Assembly: GCA_000328365.1 (NCBI GenBank)
Contig: KB309774.1
Location: 30,847 to 94,846, forward strand
DNA length: 64,000 bases
Source of the DNA: Capitella teleta
Taxonomy: Eukaryota > Annelida > Polychaeta > Capitellidae
Direction of reading: 5' to 3'
Shown here: piece after piece, positions 36,214-48,304 of the stretch
Layout of the letters: every line of letters starts with the position of its first letter
How positions within the stretch are numbered: the first letter of the stretch is position 1
Translations under genes and position numbers: made by a program
Notes under the pieces: model-generated
What the model was told of the DNA's origin: nothing
Databases searched by the model: none
What the model saw: only the letters and a program-made list of their open reading frames with translations

Positions 36214-37776
36214 ATGGCAGTAACACACGACAGTCTTCGTGTGCGAGATTGCCTCGTGTGGAACACAGGCTCAGCCACCGCCAGAGCGGCTTGCGATCAT
36301 GATTGCTGGTGCAACGGCGACTACAGGCTCCACGTGGACAAGAATACGCCTCGTACCTACACCTCTCACTTCTGGCGCACTCCGGAGATCGGGAGATCGC
36401 GCAGTTACGGGTACGATTCGTCAAGCAATGACCAGAATCAAGAACGCGGTCAGAGCGGTTGGGGGAGGCACTCGTACAACAGCCATGGCGGATCTGGCGG
36501 CCATGCCGGTCATGGATGTTCAGGCGGTTGCTGCTGTGGTGCCTCGTGTCATCAGCACTCATGCTGCAACGGCTGCTCTGGTGGAGGGCGTTGTGGGCAT
36601 GCTTCCTCTGGTGCTAACGTAAGTAGCTCGTATGCTGGAACCACTGGCTTTGGAGCAAGCAGCGGCTACACTCCATCCTGGTCGACCGACGTCTGCAAGG
36701 GACTTTCGTCTGGTAACAACTATGGTTCTACATCCTATGGTGCTAGCAGCGGCTACGGCACCGACTTGGGAGCAACAAGCATGAGTAGCAATCAGGCCAC
36801 TGCCGGTAGCTATAAAGCAAGCACCTGTCCGTACCACGGCACCTCGACATTCAGTTCCTCTTATGGAGCCCGCGCAAACGCCAGCGACCTCTCCAGCGGT
36901 CACGCCAGCACCTGCAACTGTGGGAAGGGAACTCATCAGCCGCTGCCGCACATCCACGCCAGCAACGCCACCTCCAAAACCCAGCATAAATCGGTCGCCT
37001 TCACTGAGCCCCTCGTTGCAACTCAAACCGCACGCGGCTCCAAGAGAGATTTCGGATACGGCTGGACTGGCAGCACTACCAACGACGGAACCAGTGGCTA
37101 CTCCCGAACCACGACCACCAGCCGCACCCCCGTACCAAGGTCAATCAGCCGCAACGATTACTACAGCAGCAACACGGCGACCTCCGCCAGAAACACGAGT
37201 CGCCCGTCGGCTAGATCGAGCAACTACAGAAGCACGACCACCAAGTCCTACACCGGTAGAACCGCTGCAGCGACTGCTGTAGAGAAGCCGAGAGAGATTG
37301 TCCACGAGAGGCACATCTACCATCACAACGAAGCTCCTCCAGCCGAAGCGATCTCTAGCAAAGCGACTACTGAGTACCGGCAGAGCAGCCAACCGGCTGC
37401 CGGTAGCAGCAAGAACTACCAAACCTCCACCACCGAGTACCGCAGCCAACCAGCGGTTAGTAGCAGCAGGAATTACGAGTACAGAGAAGAGGCTCCGCTG
37501 CCGTCCAATTCGCGAGTTGTGGAAGTGACGAAACATACGAGCTACGACGAGCCCGTCTCCAGGTCGACCAGAGAATACGTCACCACAACCAGAAGAGAGG
37601 AGCCAGTCTCGAGGTCAACCCGTACTGTTGAGTACTCAAGCGGCAGCCAACCAGCAGCCAGTACTCGCACTTCTGGGTACACCACATCGACGACCAAGAC
37701 CACTAAATCGTCGAGCAAGCCAGCTGCCAGAGCAGGCTATGAAGTCACCAAGACCTACGATTCTAGATTCAAGTAG
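36214..37776 (+). CDS. Ser/Thr/Tyr/Gly-rich protein 3 with DCLVWN and IGRSRSYGYD motifs
   Basis: ORF of 520 residues. A splice acceptor (CAACTGACAG) lies 6 bases before the ATG, so an upstream exon is likely, as in the paralogue at 33497. The N-terminus has DCLVWN (about 12-17) and IGRSRSYGYD (about 59-68), matching that paralogue. Next comes a Cys/His/Gly patch (about 90-135, GHGCSGGCCCGASCHQHSCC), then long Ser/Gly/Tyr low complexity, then an Arg/Thr/Ser/Tyr-rich half with near-repeats of EPVSRSTR-type units (about 445-475) and TEYR/SSQPA units. The protein ends TKTYDSRFK. There is no signal peptide or membrane helix, so an intracellular structural or filament-associated role is one possibility. 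An AATAAA lies near 38044. No known family recognised. Confidence 0.75.
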   Translation: MAVTHDSLRVRDCLVWNTGSATARAACDHDCWCNGDYRLHVDKNTPRTYTSHFWRTPEIGRSRSYGYDSSSNDQNQERGQSGWGRHSYNSHGGSGGHAGHGCSGGCCCGASCHQHSCCNGCSGGGRCGHASSGANVSSSYAGTTGFGASSGYTPSWSTDVCKGLSSGNNYGSTSYGASSGYGTDLGATSMSSNQATAGSYKASTCPYHGTSTFSSSYGARANASDLSSGHASTCNCGKGTHQPLPHIHASNATSKTQHKSVAFTEPLVATQTARGSKRDFGYGWTGSTTNDGTSGYSRTTTTSRTPVPRSISRNDYYSSNTATSARNTSRPSARSSNYRSTTTKSYTGRTAAATAVEKPREIVHERHIYHHNEAPPAEAISSKATTEYRQSSQPAAGSSKNYQTSTTEYRSQPAVSSSRNYEYREEAPLPSNSRVVEVTKHTSYDEPVSRSTREYVTTTRREEPVSRSTRTVEYSSGSQPAASTRTSGYTTSTTKTTKSSSKPAARAGYEVTKTYDSRFK

Positions 37777-37941
37777 CTTTAAATTAATTGATCCATCGCA
37801 TCAACAATATAAATTATCATATTTATACAATAATTATGTATTCATTCACTGATACGCGTATCTTACAAAGGAGCTTTGTAGCTTAGAATCCAATATCTCT
37901 TCATGACATCATGCTACATATTTGCAACATGTAAAAGCTTT

Positions 37942-37988
37942 CTGTGATATTATTCTGTGATATTATTCTGTGATATCATTCTGTGATA
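37942..37988. repeat. Short tandem repeat in the 3' UTR
   Basis: A unit of about 15 bases (TTCTGTGATATTA, with variants) is repeated about four times between the stop codon of gene 3 and its polyadenylation signal. The remainder of 37777-38886 shows no gene. Confidence 0.85.
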
Positions 37989-38886
37989 ATCTAATTTCTG
38001 TAAGAATTGTTTGTCCCTTTTACAATACAGTAGTTTGTAGACAAATAAAATTGACCTTTTGGCCTAAATGTTTCACATTCTTCTGTTCAGCAATAATTAA
38101 TTGGTAATTACTTATAACTAATACTGCACATATAAATTATCAGGTGTGATGAAGAAAACCCTGTTCATATATAGGTGTACCATTTATGATAATATTGCAG
38201 AGTTTTATTTCAACATAAATATGAGAAAAATGAGCCAGGTTATTAAAAAAATTAAGAACCCCAAAAATCTGCACATTAATGGAATCACTTTGTAAATTGC
38301 ACAATTATCTTAACTGCAATCAAGTAATACAACCAAAAGCTAATATGGGTTCCAGCCCAAAGCAACCAGAATGACAACTCGATGCAGTATTAATGTACAG
38401 AGTGACTGAATAATCTGCAGAAAGCGTTCAAATCGGGATAAACAACACATCATAGTGATCATACAGAAAATAAGGGAAGAAATTGTTCAGTCTATGATTG
38501 ACACAAATATCTCTTCCATTGAACTCACTGAGACGCAGGGTGATGATATATATATATACAATGGAAATGTTTCCCACATATTTATATCACAGAATGGCGC
38601 AAGAACCGGAGTCATCAGGAGGCAGGAACGGCAAAGGGGGCATCAGGTTGGCGGGAGGCTCAGCGTATAAGCCATCCAAGAAAACACGGTGCGTTATGAC
38701 CCACGTCTCATTCCAATCTGCGCCTCGATTATTCCGGAACGAGGAATCCAACACGAAGGGAATTTGCAGATTGGAATTTCCTTTGGATGGGTAAGTTCTG
38801 ATCATAACAGTCTCTGCTCCGAAAATCCTGGCCCCTGTTAATTTCGCAGTAGTTTAGGAATATACTTACGTCGGAATCATAACGTA

Positions 38887-41017
38887 CTAACCAGTCAATC
38901 GCAACCAGCACGATGAGCGTGTCCACGAATCCATGTTGTTTTCGAACTGTTCTGGGTCCGTTTTGCTCTGCCTCGCAGTCACAGCAGGGTTAAAGGTTTT
39001 GTACGTCAGCGTCCTCGGCCGCTTTAGCGGGCCAATTCCAGCGTCTGCGTTGAGGTATTGCAAGAAAAAGACACGGAAGAATTTCAGTCCGCGGAGGTCA
39101 CAGATATCCTTGACCCTAAAAAGGGTTCGGTCTGTTTCTGCAGTGAATTTGGAATCTGTGGGTTGACAAATAGAGAGCAGTTTAGATTTTAGACTGAATA
39201 TTTGCTATAATTAACAGATAAGGGCGAGGATGAAATCATAACGTACTTGGAGATTTGTTGAAGGCATACTCCACGGTTTGGACATTCGCAACATCCAAGT
39301 ATTCATTCTCGTTCAACCAGCTTTGAATTCTGACAACTGACGGTTCCAATGGTTCGAAATCTTTGCCATCTTCACACTGTTTCGGTACAAAATCTTTGAA
39401 CCCTGTTGTAATAAGTGAATTTATTGAATATTTCCAAACCATGTATATCTGACATCCGTTAAAAACGTACCTATTTGTTGAATAACAGCACACGGAGTTT
39501 CTTCGTAGTAAACCCGCAAATAGGTGAGCCGAAAGTATTCCGGGGAGTCATTCTTCTCCCTTACCCATGTGAAGTAATTCTCTTGAAAGCGTTCAAAACA
39601 AGGGGGCGCTCCACTTTGCCGAAGTTCATCGCGATAAAGAACCTCGAGAGTCTGAATACTCAGCACCCTTCCTGTAATTCAGCAGAGGAAGCTCCTATAA
39701 TTATCACTTTAAACAACGGCGGAGGAATCTATACCTGGTAGAGGCTCGGTCCTAAAGCCGTGATTGCAGCGCAGCAACGTGTCCTTCAGGGACTCAAATT
39801 CAACCTTAGGTTTAAAGAAGAGGGCAGTTGATGAGGCTCGCTTCTTCGGGATGATATCCGTGTAGGCAATCCGTTGTGGCTTCTGGTTTGTCCCTGGTGT
39901 CTGGGGCACCACCCACAATCTGTCCATATTCGACCAGAAGGTGAGGTTAATGATGAAATACGAGGTGTATCAATACCTGAACGTTCTTATGAACTGGACG
40001 TTGGAAGCTAGTCTCAGGTTGAATGATGAGACATTGTTGATCGTGCTACAGTCGCCAAAACTGTGGCCGTCATTTTCTCGGGGTATTTCCAGTGTTTCGC
40101 AGTTGAGGAATCGGTATTCTGGATGCTGTTCCAACCAACCGTTTGCTTGCTCCACCAAGGCGCTGTTCGCGATAATTTGGAGTTTATATGTATCGTGCAA
40201 CCATAATAATCAATGAATTATGTGATATGTGGGATACATATATATTCTTCGTGTGTATGGTTGGATTGTGCGCCTCCCAACAATTACAAGTCATAAAACT
40301 CATAATTATGGACCATTATGGCGTCTGACTTGGTTCTATATGGTTATATAACATATAATAACTTACTCCAATAGAGAATTAAGAGCAATTACTAATTATA
40401 CAGTTCGATATATGTTTCGTAGAACAACAGGCTGTCAACAGCCCCAACCACGAGTACTAGTATTAGAAGATCACTCCAAATATCGTTCAAGATAACAACG
40501 CTCTCTTTTGGGCCTAATCACGTTTATGTGCTCACTGTACTTTGCACCTGTATTGTACGATGTCAACATGACTTTCGTTATTCGATTTCACTCGTATTTT
40601 GTTGTGATACTTTTCTTCTACATCTACTACCGTTCGTGATAATGCCAATAACATATAGCATATGTTGGCTTACTTCGCATTATATGGCCCCAGTGAGAAT
40701 TTTTGACGTTTTAAAAGTACTAAGCTGTTTGCTTCAACTTACTTGAAAGGTCCCTGTGTGAAGGTGACGTATGTGAGGGGTCCACCAACTTCACTCGGAC
40801 CGACAGGGGGTCCCCCGGGCGCACAGGCTACAGGCAACGACGGGTACAAACCACTGGCGGATGGTAGCGGAGAAGCTGCTGAAGCCATGGCAGCCTCCAT
40901 CATCGCCTGATCGTAGGTCGGAGGTGCCTCATGCTCTTCCGATCCAGGGTCAATATTGGTCAGTGAGGGGGTGATCTCGAAGCCATCCTCCTCTGAAACC
41001 ATGTTATCCGTATCCAT
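38887..41017 (-). CDS. PPxY protein with two copies of an unnamed WL/ET domain
   Basis: Six minus-strand exons: 40743-41017, 39977-40162, 39735-39919, 39471-39671, 39247-39402, 38887-39155. They sum to 1272 nt, exactly 423 codons plus stop, with GT-AG borders. The N-terminus is acidic with a PPTYDQAM motif (about 43-50), a PPxY ligand of WW domains such as those of Nedd4-type ubiquitin ligases, followed by Ala/Pro/Ser low complexity. Domain copy 1 (about 85-185) contains NGWLEQHP, FLNCETLEIP, FIRTFRLWVVPQ and IAYTDIIPK. Copy 2 (about 300-385) repeats the order: IQSWLNENEY, VANVQTVEY and LKFFRVFFLQYL. I recall similar domains in uncharacterised proteins of marine invertebrates but know no name or function. 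Between the copies is a Trp/Tyr-rich linker. An upstream in-frame start at TTG is unlikely. Confidence 0.85.
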
Positions 41018-41761
41018 CTTCGTGTATTCGTTTAACTGAAGGCGGGTGATGCTCCGTCTAAATACGTTATGGTGTGGTTGCAATGTGAGCAAGGGTTGAT
41101 CAACGATGAGTCATCGAACATGTTACTAAAAATGGATTCGCGATCACAGTCTTGTGACCGTCGCTTGGAGCACGTGGCCTCGATGCATAGCGAATGCGAT
41201 CTGGTGAAGTGGTTGTAGGCCTAATATGCGATCGGTATACTGCGTATATACTGATTGCTAATCATATTTAAAGCAGGTCTTCGTGGTTTCTTTAATTCGA
41301 TAACAAGGAGGCCAATCATATCACTGTGATTAGAGATACGACGTGCGTCAACACTCCAAATACCAACTAGTATCGTTGCTACATGTTGTTAATCAATTAC
41401 CAGGTAACCCTGATTACGCCTCGGTCGCCAGGGTTACGGTAGGCCTATTGTTCATATACAGTTTATTCAAAAGTACATGTACATGTAATTGGGATTTTAC
41501 GACTTGCGTAAAGTGTTACAGAAAAGGATTTCTTGTTGAAAATGCGCGCTATATACGTACAGAATGGGCCAAAAGTAGTTTATCCTATTCATGTTAAAAA
41601 CAAAACTTTTAAATTTGCTATAATTTACCAATTATTCCCAAAAGTAACTACCTGGTATGGATTGACTAAATTATTCTTATTTAGACCTATAAGAGAATTC
41701 AAGTCAACACAGACTACTGTCTACACATGTAATTTGAGAACAAGAAAAACAAAATATAGAT

Positions 41762-41860
41762 CAGGGGTCGGCAAACTTTTCAGACCAACGGCCAAATCGA
41801 GAAGCACGGAAATAGCTGAGAGCCACACAAAATGTGGATGATTTTATCCAATCATATAAA
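41762..41860 (+). mobile_element. hAT-type transposon terminus
   Basis: CAGGGGTCGGCAAACTTTT is the form of terminal inverted repeat known from hAT (Charlie-like) elements; it continues with GGCCAAAT as those often do. The opposite terminus was not found, so only one end or a decayed copy is present. Confidence 0.5.
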
Positions 41861-42878
41861 TGTCAAATATCAAGCGTAAAATTGTCTGTTGTCTGCAATG
41901 CCAACAGTCACATCAGGCCCCATAAGCACCCGCCATAAGAGAAGTTCGTTCAGGTGAGTATCGGCAAAGAAGCTTCTTTGGTATCGGTTTGTTAACCGGC
42001 AACGCCGCCATGACATCATCACATATGTATGATGTTTTTCATGAGAACAAGTACATCACAACGATTGTGCTGCCAAACCTTGCTGCAAAATACGCTATGA
42101 TACGTTTCAATTTTATGACATACACTGGGACACTGCCAGTTGGATGCATGTGCTAGTGCCGCTTATCGATTATTTGCTTATACTTATGCATGTATACAGT
42201 ACTCGCAGGTAATCCGGTCCTGCCCATGAACGAAAGACGCTTATTGCTGTTGATAAATTGTCATAGTGTAAACCTTTGAATCGCCCAAAGAGTGTTGAAA
42301 ACGCTATTAAAACGGTTACTAATCTTCACATAAAATTATAAATAGATAAAAAATGCCTCCAACAGACAATAAAACAGAACAGTAAAATCATGCACGTGTA
42401 ATCCTTAAAAGCATTGTCGTTTTAATATGCCAGTATTGTTTTGTTTTGTTTTTGTGTTGTGAGACACAGACTTTGACAGAATATGCTGAATAATTATATT
42501 ATGTGGCGTCCCCCGCCCAAATTAAATTCCGGCGGTGAATTGCATTACAATACATGTAATAACACAAAATACATATACTTAGCTAGTTCAAATACATGGG
42601 GCATCTAAGATCGTGGATATTGCCATCTGGAATCTTTCGATTGACGAATGAAATTATAAAATTCCTTTGCGTGTATACTATACTTGAACAGTTAAATGCT
42701 ACTATGCTAGGTGTTATAGTTATGCGTAAACAACGCACTGAACGCAGTGAACTGCAAGGTAAAATGAAGAGAGTCTTTTTAGAAGCGGTGCGTTATGATT
42801 TTGTGTTAAGAAATCAACTTCCGGTTGCAAATTTGTGAAGTCACTACTCGTTTGGTGAATTCACAGTTTTTCATCAGA
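41861..42878. other. Upstream flank of PSMB2
   Basis: AT-rich DNA. An 80-codon frame at 42596-42838 ends 40 bp before the PSMB2 start and is not recognised; it is probably chance. No clear TATA or CCAAT promoter was seen. Confidence 0.4.
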
Positions 42879-45800
42879 ATGGAGTGTCTCATTGGTATCA
42901 AAGGCAAAGACTTTGTCGCTATTGCTACAGATGCTAAATCTGCTAGGAGTATAGTTCAAATGAAACATGGTAAGTATTTTCACACATTTCTGCTCGCGGA
43001 GAGCCTGCAAGTCGATAAACCGGTGGGCGATAATACAGTGTTTTATTTGATCGCCTCCTCGAGTAGGCGCCACTAATTTACTACAATTGCGATTGATGGC
43101 TCCTTTTCCAGTTCGTATTGTTCCTAAACATTCTGCAATGTAGCATTGATTTCATCGGGCTGTTACTCAAGTTTGACTGACCTACTGAGGTTCGCACAGC
43201 CTGAACCTGAACCTTCAACCTGTCAGCACCATTATGACCATAATGGTCACCATAGCTGCTATCAAAGTATCATTGATTGATAGCTCCCCAACGCCCTAGG
43301 GGTTGAAGGGTAGCGGAGTAGTTCCTACCTGCACCACAGATAACATACGCTACAAATTCCGACTTCAGAATTGGTGCAAACTTAAGCCCACAAGTGTGCC
43401 TGAAATATCCGTTTGCATAAATGCACTACATTACAGGCACATATCGGATCCATTTAGAGCCATAGCGCGTGCTCGTTGAGAGCCATTGCAATCATTGCAC
43501 ACATAGGAATACACTCAATAGAACCGTTATATAATGAGTTTAAACATTGCACCTCTTACGAACGATTTATCCGAGCGATCGAGGCTACAAATAAGAAAAT
43601 GCGATTTTTTTTCGAAAGGATGACGCTTCGGCTAATTCGCCATTTTGTGTTTACATCACATGATCCTGTCATGTGACTTCTTCAACAACAATAAGACGTG
43701 GTCGCACATGTATGTGTCTCTTTATCAATAATGAAATACGTTCGCAAGCACATTAAATCGTTGTCACCAGAGTTTAATGTTAACTTTAGAGGTAACGATG
43801 AGAGAGAAGCCAATTCAGCGCTATGTTATCTGCCTGTCACCGATTGTGAAGTTGATGACGGCAAAAACGTAGGAAAACATCCAGCATGTTCAGCTTCCCC
43901 CAGAATCATAACGGTCATAATGTTTACGACATCTATGGTCATAACGTTAGGTGCCCAGGAAACGTGCTATTGTTTACATCTTTTGCGCATGCTCACAACA
44001 CCGGAAACTCACAACCCAAGCGCTCTCGGCCGGCGATGTTATTATTGCCAACTTTATTGTGTTTTAAGTAACATGAACTCTTGTTACATCATCAGGTATT
44101 GGTAACACATAAGTTATACCCATTTCGGCCATCTCGGGTCATTCGATTCGACGATCCCCTCTCAATAATAAACCACAATGTGCGCTATTGTTGCGACAAT
44201 GCCAAACTGTAACTGATAATCAGATCAGTTACACTTGTGGAATTACTTTGACCATAGCACTTTACCTTTAGTAAATATATTACCTGGTATCTATCAGAGC
44301 TCGGCGAATAGTGCTTCAACACGGATATGTGGATAAAGGATATCCATGTTACTAATATCCCACGGATACGGATAGTTTATGCCCAAACACTGGAGCATGC
44401 ACCTGCAGTGTAATGCCGCAGCGCCTGGCTCACCGCTGTGAACGCTAAAGCCACACTCTGCCTGCAGCACTTAGACAATTGACCTTGAACTAGTGCTGTC
44501 ATTCTTGCTTGTTGTATAATTCTTTTACCAAAACGTTTGTATAATTCTTTTACCAAAACGTTCAGAATAAGTTTCAAGAGGCATTGCACATGCAGACAGC
44601 TCGCTTGGCTGTCGATTTCACAGAGATGAATTCCTTATCAGCATAGGCTGTTTTATAATTTTTAGTATATTTCCTCAACTGCACGAGTCGCAGATTATTA
44701 GCCCAAGATGCAAGGACAGTAATGTGCACTTTGTGCTACATTGTACACTTTCAACAAACATGATTTGGAAATGTACAAACTTAATAACTTTATGAGGTGC
44801 AAGTCATTTCATGGCAATTGTATAGAAAGTTTGATATAATTCAAATCGATAGATTGCCAAGTACATGTACTAGTCTATATTAGTATCTCTATCTGTACAT
44901 GTCTGATCAATTTCAAACATGGTTTAAGGTCGAGAAAATGATGAAATTCAGTGCTGTTTGTGGTTTACAATGAAAACTGCAATTGACAAAGCTGTCATGT
45001 GTTGAAAAATAAGCACTAAGGAGATAGTCAACAAAGCGTGGTTACGTCACTTTGCATGATGACTGAAGAGATTCAAGGGCATAGAATTTTGTTTATTTAA
45101 AACAAATCAGAATTAACGCATTGTTGACATCGTGTAGTCTTGTGATTGACATTGCTCAGCTTCAGTGAGCATCGTTTGTGTGCGGAATGACTGTGTGCTA
45201 CGCTCACTGTGCGCTCGATACAGACACTTCAATTTTACACTATACGTGTTTTAACTATCCATGCTGAAACACGGATAAAGGATTGCCTGAACACACCCAA
45301 TATCCGATGGATCACGGATATTGGGTGTGATACAGCCATATTATTGGTTTTAATTAATCTCAGATGTCATATTTCTTGAATACAGGAAATTTTCGTGCCG
45401 CATGAAATTTTCGCTGTATTGACTATTGATATTAAAATTAGATGCCCACGAAATATTTCTGAGCGATCTTATACCCTAAGCTTGACCCTGAATGATTGGT
45501 GCCACAAATAAAGACCTGGGCTATAAAACCATGAAATTTACAGTCCTCGTAAATTTCCTGTTCTGCAGTACAGTTTTCATGGAAACAGTCTGATATTCAG
45601 AAAGGGTGGATTGCATAGCTAGTTCACCATGGTATGCGGAGGATTTCATAACTAGGTCTGTCATGGCTGGATCGTGAATAGGCCAGATTATCTGAGGCCA
45701 GATTAATGAGGTCTGACATTATGATATCTTTCAAGTCCCCACCGACAGACTACATCTAACTCTATTAAAGAATGGGCCTCAATTAGCGACTTGAATGACT

Positions 45801-46984
45801 TGATGGTTAGAACTCCATCTGAAATCTCATAGATCAATAGAATAATATCAAATAGCATTCTTTTGGGTGCTTCACTGGAACACCAAATATCATCATTTCC
45901 CTCCTCGTTTTCAGACACAGACAAAGTGTACAAGATGAGTGACAGAGTCGTCATGGCCGTGTCAGGAGAATCTGGAGACACCGTACAGTTTGCAGAATAC
46001 ATTGCTAAGAACATTCAACTCTACAAAATGAGGAATGGTTCGTAGCCTACTTCCATCACTGAACATCATTGCAAATATCTTCTTTCTAGGCTATGAATTG
46101 TCACCTCATGCTGCTGCTAACTTCACCCGCAAAAACATGGCTGACTTCCTCAGGAGCCGAGTGAGTTGTGAGGGATGCGCATTAGCAGTTGACCTCTTTG
46201 CCTCTCTCCTCAGACCCCTTACATGGTGAATCTCCTAATGGCTGGCTTTGATGAGGAGAAAGGCCCCTCTCTTTTCTTCATGGATTACCTGGCATCGCTT
46301 GTTGAGGTGCCCTACGGCATTCATGGTTATGGCTCATATTTGTCACTCGGTATCCTCGATAAATTCTACAGAGAGGGTACGTTAAACTTTGCTTATGTGA
46401 AAATATGTTCCATGAGTAAGTTATATTTTTCATTCTCTCAAGATTTGAACAGAGAAGAGGTCCTTGAACTGTTGAGAAAATGTGTTCAAGAGGTGAGTGA
46501 TATGTTATTCATGTATGCTGTTTAATTATAATTTATCTAAATTCATTGATTACATTCACACTTTCACTTTATTTAATCACTGAGCTGTAGTTATTTGTGA
46601 GTTGAGGCAATATTATCCGGATGCTTCCCCCTTAGAGAGATGAGCCAGGAAGTGTAAAATCAACGATAATGCATTCACTCCATGAAGGGAAATACGCAAA
46701 TAGAAAGAAGCTTCATTCAATCTAAATTTTAGCATTCATTGTTCCTATTTTCAATCAACTTCAGTCAAGAATGAAGAATATGTCTTGTTATATGTCAACT
46801 ATAATTGTGGTCATGCCTATACATCATTATTACTCGTAACAAATGCTCAATGATTTCATGTGCATTTGTTTATCTTTGTCAGATTGAGAAGCGTTTCATC
46901 GTGAATCTGGGAACCTTCAAGATAAAGATTGTCGACAAAGATGGCGTGCACGTGTTGGACGACATCAAGCCAGTGCAGTCATGA
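42879..46984 (+). CDS. PSMB2: 20S proteasome subunit beta type-2
   Basis: Six exons: 42879-42969, 45915-46037, 46090-46160, 46214-46376, 46443-46492, 46883-46984, totalling 600 nt (199 residues; human PSMB2 has 201). The first exon reads [18 protein letters not shown], aligning with human MEYLIGIQGPDYVLVASD. Later landmarks are [55 protein letters not shown] and [19 protein letters not shown]. Like its orthologues it has no propeptide or N-terminal catalytic threonine, so it is a structural beta-ring subunit of the proteasome. The first intron is 2.9 kb while the other four are about 50-390 bp. The donor after exon 2 (GTTCGT) is unusual but the frame requires it. A polyadenylation signal lies near 47056. 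Confidence 0.97.
45292..45329. repeat. Perfect 15-bp inverted repeat in PSMB2 intron 1
   Basis: CACACCCAATATCCG (45292-45306) and its exact reverse complement (45315-45329) enclose an 8-base loop. Related CACGGAT motifs occur nearby and in the first laminin intron, so it may belong to a dispersed repeat family. Confidence 0.9.
45690..45722. mobile_element. Tigger-like MITE terminus
   Basis: CAGATTAATGAGGTCTGACA resembles the right terminus of the MITE at 30235-30604 (GCGGATTAACGAGGTCTGACT). The other terminus is not clear, so this is a decayed fragment. Confidence 0.4.
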
Positions 46985-48304
46985 TTCTCTCTCCTCTCAC
47001 TCCAGCTGCAAAACGGCTTCTTATTTTGCTCTTTGCATCAATGTGTTTCTTATGTAATAAAAACATGTACATCAATGTAGTTGACCTTTTGAAATGAACA
47101 TGTGTTTCCTTGGGTGATAGGGTGTTAGGAGCCAGTATTGATTTCCCCTCCTGCCATCTCCAGCGGTGCTTTGTACCTTATTATCTTGGCTCCTATCAAA
47201 TCCATTGATCTGGCAACGTTTGGTCAAGGAACATTTTTAAAATGTCTTTCTCCATTCAGAAGAGCCTAGTACATGACATTGTAACTAGTAACATAATTCT
47301 CATCACTTTCTTTTGTGTCCCAAGTGTTGCTGGTATGGTCATTGCCAGGATATTCATGCTTGCATAGACTGAACATCTTGAGTAATTGTGCCACTTCCCT
47401 CTCGCTTCAATGTTTGTTTGGGCCGGCAACCCTTGTGGAGCAGGAGTTTAAAAGAGAACCAGGGTGTTCGTTGTGATGCGGACCAATGAAATTTGAATTA
47501 GACCTGCAATAAATTTAATCAGCAGATTTTCGATGAAAAAACCATGCAGACCGGTCTTGTTTGTGCATCGTACTGGCCTTGCTGCCTTCGGCTGCCAATG
47601 TGGAGCCCTCCCCCTCACTTGTTATTTGGCTGACATTGAAAAACGACATACACCTCCATTGTGCATGGATAGCAAGCAATTCGCATTTTAGAGACGTCAT
47701 ACTTAGACTTAGTTCTTCAAGATGTAACCGACGATCATCCTGAATCTTAGCTGAAACCGAATCGCATTCGAGCATTCAGGTGCTCGGATACAGGAGAATT
47801 CAACTGAGACTCAATTAGCGTCATTAAACAGTGCCACCCTTCCTCCTTTTTGAAGTCTGCAAAGCAATTAACTGAATGGTTAACTGGGCTGAGCGCAATT
47901 TTTCAATTTATTGATTAATTAAACATTTGGCCAGGCGTTCGGAAAGACCAGCCGCAGTGCACCACGAGCTCAATTCTTTCTTGAACTTCTCACAGCCAGA
48001 GTGAGGATTAAAATGATTAAGCATTGAGCAGATTCCGAAGCAGCTTAAGGATCCAAAAGACAGTCCGTTATGATTCTTAACACTCCCCGTGCGCATTTTA
48101 TAGAAAAGTTAGAAAACCGCCTCGAGCTATGCTCCCGACTTCAGACAAGAGCTGCTTCAATTCCCAGCTGATCAGCATGTTACAGTACTCAAGCCAAGGT
48201 CAATAAGCTGCCACCCCTTGTAAGAAACTTTTCTGCCGCAGTCGACTCGCCCAGTGCCTCGCTGTTTCTGATCTTAGCTTCATCTCATCAGATGCGCTTG
48301 AGAG
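46985..48304. other. Intergenic between PSMB2 and laminin
   Basis: PSMB2 3' UTR with AATAAA near 47056, then DNA without recognised genes up to the laminin start. No clear core promoter elements were found upstream of 48305. Confidence 0.5.

Larger units (their letters stand above)
42970..45914. other. PSMB2 intron 1 with repeats
   Basis: Holds no recognised gene. Contents: a short palindrome at 43228-43247 (ACCATTATG, 2-base centre, CATAATGGT), an exact 25-base tandem duplication at about 44513-44562, CACGGAT-type motifs at about 44317 and 45270, the hairpin at 45292-45329, and a Tigger-like terminus at about 45690-45722. Confidence 0.6.

Noticed and set aside
36239-37536. Long Ala/Arg/Thr/Val-rich ORFs on both strands over gene 3
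   Set aside because: Shadows caused by the biased codon content of the real frame 36214-37776.
42596-42838. 80-codon ORF just before PSMB2
   Set aside because: No recognisable content and no splice link to PSMB2, whose own start aligns exactly with its orthologues.
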